From contig KV424170.1 in NCBI GenBank assembly GCA_001632435.1, positions 1 through 21,393 of the forward strand: DNA of 21,393 nt, given 5' to 3'. Below the pieces are notes generated by a model that was given only the letters and a program-made list of their open reading frames with translations, was not told where the DNA came from and made no database searches. The DNA comes from Calocera cornea HHB12733 (Eukaryota > Basidiomycota > Dacrymycetes > Dacrymycetales > Dacrymycetaceae). The position numbers and the translations under genes were made by a program. Numbering within the stretch: the first letter of the stretch is position 1; each line of letters begins with the position of its first letter. This document shows, one piece after another, positions 19,012 through 21,393 of this stretch.

Positions 19012-20192
19012 ATGGAGACACCGTTGAAGGAGGTGAAGCCAGTGGAAGAAGAGCCATATACAGAGGAGATGAGGCAGAAGGTGCGTCAGCTTTGACTGGC
19101 TTGAAATCACAACTCATGGAAGCACTTGTGCTAGGCCATAAAAAGAGCCAATAAACAATGGCGGAGGAACTGGAAGCGCATGTTGGCGGGATTGCGCGAG
19201 GACGCGCTCAGATTCGACCGTTTACTACCTGCCATCCAACAGGTTCGCCCACTGCCTTGCTTGTGTTCTTTACTGGTACTAACAAGACAAAGGATGAGCC
19301 GCCACCTTCACCAACCACCTTCCAAATGGCAGACCTGGGGGCGGAAATTCCGCTTCTTGATGCCAAGAAGGCAAAAGAAGGCGAAAAGACATCTTCGGCT
19401 GGCCCCGCATCCGCGACGCCCCTCGAGATCGTTGCTGAGCATACCGATGATCAAGAGCTGGAAGCTAGACCGACGTCTACTGTCCCGAAAGACAACTCCG
19501 TCGTAGTTCCCGCCCGCTCACAGAGTCATGGCCACCCTTATCCGGCGCGTGGATTTCCGGGCTACAGAAGACGCTCCATACCGTATCTTCGAGACGAGGA
19601 TCCGGGGTTCCTTCCGAATCCGCTTGCACTGCCGGCATATATCGGCCCCGAAAATATCCTTGAAGGCTACGAATCCAAGAGCGAGCTCATATACGACAGC
19701 GATGTTAAACGTCTTTATCGTATCGACAAGAAGTTTCTTCTTACCTTGTTCCTGCCAAGTGTGGACGTCGCCAGGATTGCGAGGAATCAGGATCTCGCCT
19801 CGCAGGTCATTCCGGCACCAAAGGTTCTGCGCTGGGGGGAGATGGGTGATGTTTCTTGGATGCTCACTGTCTGGGCGTGGGGGCGACCCCTCTCTAGCTA
19901 TATCCGCCAGAATCCCAAATTGGACTACTCCCACCTCTCGCCTGTCATCGCTGAAGTCGTCTCGAGGCTAGCCACCGTCAATCTGGCGCACAACGATCTG
20001 TACCCGAACAATGTTATCGTGGACAACGATCTAAACCTGGTCGCCATCATCGACTGGGACAGGGCGACCACACTTGAAAAAAGCAATGAATACCAGCACA
20101 GGGCGCTGATGGAGTCTGTAGAGCATGACTGGGACTTTGCGTTCAGACCGTATCATCATCCTTGTTTCCACTGGGACCCTGACCAGTGCTGA
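19012..20192 (+). CDS. D: APH/choline-kinase-like protein, three exons, short C-terminus
   Basis: Exons 19012-19080, 19135-19242 and 19293-20192 are joined in phase 0 by introns of 54 (GTGCGT...CTAG) and 50 bases (GTTCGC...ACTAAC...AAAG), giving 358 residues. Exon 1 is acidic (METPLKEVKPVEEEPYTEEM). Exon 2 carries the family helix, here WRRNWKRMLAGLREDALRF at residues 32-50. A low-complexity, charged linker of about 100 residues precedes the core. Core landmarks are LYRIDKKFLLTLFLP, IARNQDLASQ, the catalytic loop HNDLYPNN at 292-299 and IIDWD ending at residue 315. As in A and B, the usual Lys and helix-C Glu are absent. The protein stops at FHWDPDQC, about 20 residues earlier than A1, B1 and A2, and the stop lies inside a hairpin. 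It is the only family member in the window on the + strand. Confidence 0.88.
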
Positions 20193-20205
20193 TTATCAGC
20201 ACTGG
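20183..20205 (+). repeat. Perfect hairpin over the D stop codon
   Basis: CCAGTGCTGA (20183-20192) and TCAGCACTGG (20196-20205) are exact inverted copies separated by TTA. The stop codon of D forms the last three bases of the first arm. Confidence 0.85.
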
Positions 20206-20221
20206 CAATGACGCACGCAAG

Positions 20222-20274
20222 TTGCGCATTGTCAGCACTTTGCCTTCTTAGGCAAAGTTGCTGGTAATGCGCAA
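20222..20274 (+). repeat. Long imperfect hairpin downstream of D
   Basis: Arms of 23 (20222-20244) and 24 bases (20251-20274) pair except for two mismatches and one bulge, around a 6-base loop TTCTTA. The outer word TTGCGCATT and related CAATG-GCGCAA words recur between this hairpin and the previous one, so the two hairpins share sequence. The cluster could be the end of a small mobile element or an RNA 3' processing structure. Confidence 0.8.
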
Positions 20275-20520
20275 AAAGTGGTACATATTCAGTAGTTAGT
20301 CTAGATAAGTAGCTAGTCTGCTTAATTAAATCTATTTAACTGCTTATTTCAATCAGCCTATAAGAGGCTGTTGTGAGGATCGTGCGCGGGCTTTCAGCTC
20401 ATTAGAGACTGAATATCGGCAACTTAGAGGCTGGAACTCGGCCATTAGGCAAGCAAAAGAGTGTTAAACAGCATTTGAATTCATCCATTTAGCTACTGAT
20501 AATGACCGCCTTGGGAAAGC

Positions 20521-21393
20521 CTACAAATCCTCGTCCCCGTCCTCCTCCCCCTCGTCCCCATCCCCGTCCTCCTCGTCCTCGTCCTGGTCCTCGTCCTGGT
20601 CCTCGTCCCCGTCGTCCTCCTCGTCCTGGTCCCCCTCGTCCTCCTCGTCCTCGTCCTCCCCGCCCTGCTCACCATGCACGGCCCCGGCGGTCTTGGCAGC
20701 CAGCGCCGCTGCCCTCTTCAGATTCTTGAGGTACTGCTTCAGCAGATCCCTCGTCGCCCATTCCCCCTCGTACGCCGCGAGCACAGGAGCCTTGGTCTTA
20801 GCCTGCAGAGAATCAGTAAGCTGTAGTAGTATGTAGATAGTACTTACAATAGTGAATATTGCATTCAAGTCGGTGACGCTGTAGTTGGTGATTCTGGGCT
20901 TGAGCGGCAGGCCGCTCTGGTGATACGCTGCGTGAACTGCAGTCTAGAGTACAAGTTAGTTAGTATAGTATAGTCAGACAAGTAATGAACTTACCACAAC
21001 GGCATTGTAGGTCTTCTTGTCGTTGTCGAGCCTCATTGCCGTCTGAAGCTTGTACCCCTTCTTGCTGGAAGCCTGCCCCGTTGGCTTGGGGATCAGCTGG
21101 ATATCTTTCTTCTGCTTCTTCAGTGCCTTCCTGAGCTTGAGCTTCGTCGCGGTAAGTCCAGCTGTAGAATAGTTAGTACTGAAATGTATACATCAACATA
21201 TGTGCGCACCTTCAAGCTCAGCAATCTTTGCCCGTGCCTCCAACAGCTCCGTCTCCCTGGCCTTCAGCCTCTCAGCCGCCGTTGGCTTCTTTGTCGTTGC
21301 AGCCTTGAGGTTGACCGAGTTGTCGGTCTGCCTCTCAGGCAATTGCTTCTGGCGCTTTGGGGCGGGCTCGTTGGGGGGCGCGTTCTCCTTGTC
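20521..21393 (-). CDS. Lys-rich coiled-coil protein with KEN box and acidic tail (5' end missing)
   Basis: The gene runs off the right edge. Exons on the complement are >21393-21210, 21161-20995, 20943-20848 and 20802-20521, with introns of 48 (GTGCGC...ACAG), 51 (GTAAGT...CTAG) and 45 bases (GTAAGT...GCAG). There are 242 visible residues. They begin DKENAPPNEPAPKRQKQ, where KENxxxN fits the consensus for anaphase-promoting-complex degrons. A likely coiled coil (ERLKARETELLEARAKIAEL) and a Lys-rich segment (KLKLRKALKKQKKDIQL) follow, and then a basic/aromatic segment and a helix, DLLKQYLKNLKRAAAL. The last 46 or so residues are almost all Asp, Glu, Gly and Gln. The composition suggests a nuclear, possibly chromatin- or histone-associated protein, but I do not recognise a named family. 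The start codon is probably just beyond the window. Confidence 0.85.
20525..20668 (-). repeat. Minisatellite coding the acidic tail
   Basis: About 140 bases built of TCCTCG, TCCTGG and TCCCCG units (on the + strand) encode the Asp/Glu tail of the gene on the - strand. Imperfect units of this kind change length easily. Confidence 0.8.

Noticed and set aside
20502..20729. Pro/Arg-rich + strand open frame
   Set aside because: Antisense of the minisatellite encoding the acidic tail on the - strand.
1..21393. tRNA genes, CRISPR arrays, LTR retrotransposons
   Set aside because: I looked for internal B-box words, regular spacer arrays and long direct terminal repeats on both strands and saw none that hold up by eye.

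Overview
The window looks like nuclear DNA of a filamentous fungus, most likely a mushroom-type basidiomycete (Agaricomycetes). Genes are broken by short GT-AG introns of about 45-66 bases with CTNAN or ACTAAC-like branch sites, intergenic DNA is mixed low-complexity sequence, and housekeeping genes (an FKBP-type isomerase, a KEN-box/acidic-tail protein) sit beside a fast-evolving gene family. I saw no convincing tRNA, rRNA, CRISPR or intact transposon. The species cannot be named from this sequence alone.

The left half (about 0.3-10.7 kb) is dominated by what reads as one three-gene cassette present twice in the same order and orientation. Each copy has Z on the + strand (a long Pro/Ser/Gln-rich protein ending in a single CX2CX12HX3C zinc finger), then A on the - strand, convergent with Z across a gap of only 76 or 133 bases, then B on the - strand. 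A and B are related APH/choline-kinase-like proteins. Cassette 1 is Z1 (355-1933), A1 (2010-2964), B1 (3377 to about 4297-4437). Cassette 2 is Z2 (7094-8116), A2 (8250-9278), B2 (9568 to about 10742). B2 is clearly dead (two stops and at least two frameshifts), B1 has one frameshift in its first exons, and Z1 has frame breaks that I could not fully resolve by splicing. A1, A2 and Z2 look intact. The DNA between and around the cassettes (4.4-7.1 kb and 10.7-12.1 kb) holds no clear intact gene, only decayed coding-like pieces and repeats.

The middle (12.1-18.4 kb) is GC-rich, low-complexity DNA around one well-supported gene, a five-exon FKBP-type peptidyl-prolyl isomerase (15092-15697) with a TATA box. 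A 50-base near-perfect palindrome lies at 12271-12320. A dispersed repeat of about 190 bases occurs at 5744-5928 and, inverted, at 17291-17485.

The right end carries a fifth kinase-like gene, D (19012-20192, +, three exons). It shares the same N-terminal helix and kinase core as A and B but stops early inside a cluster of hairpins. After it comes the 3' part of a four-exon-or-more gene on the - strand (20521 to beyond 21393) for a Lys-rich, coiled-coil, acid-tailed protein with a KEN box.

The most interesting thing here is the Z/A/B cassette and its kinase family. All members keep the catalytic HND-x4-N loop and the IIDWD metal site, yet they lack the usual ATP-anchoring Lys and helix-C Glu. 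They also begin with an unusual conserved NWER-type helix encoded in its own short exon. The pairing of a zinc-finger gene with convergent kinase-like genes, duplicated and undergoing gene death, suggests a lineage-specific accessory system. Its function is unknown.
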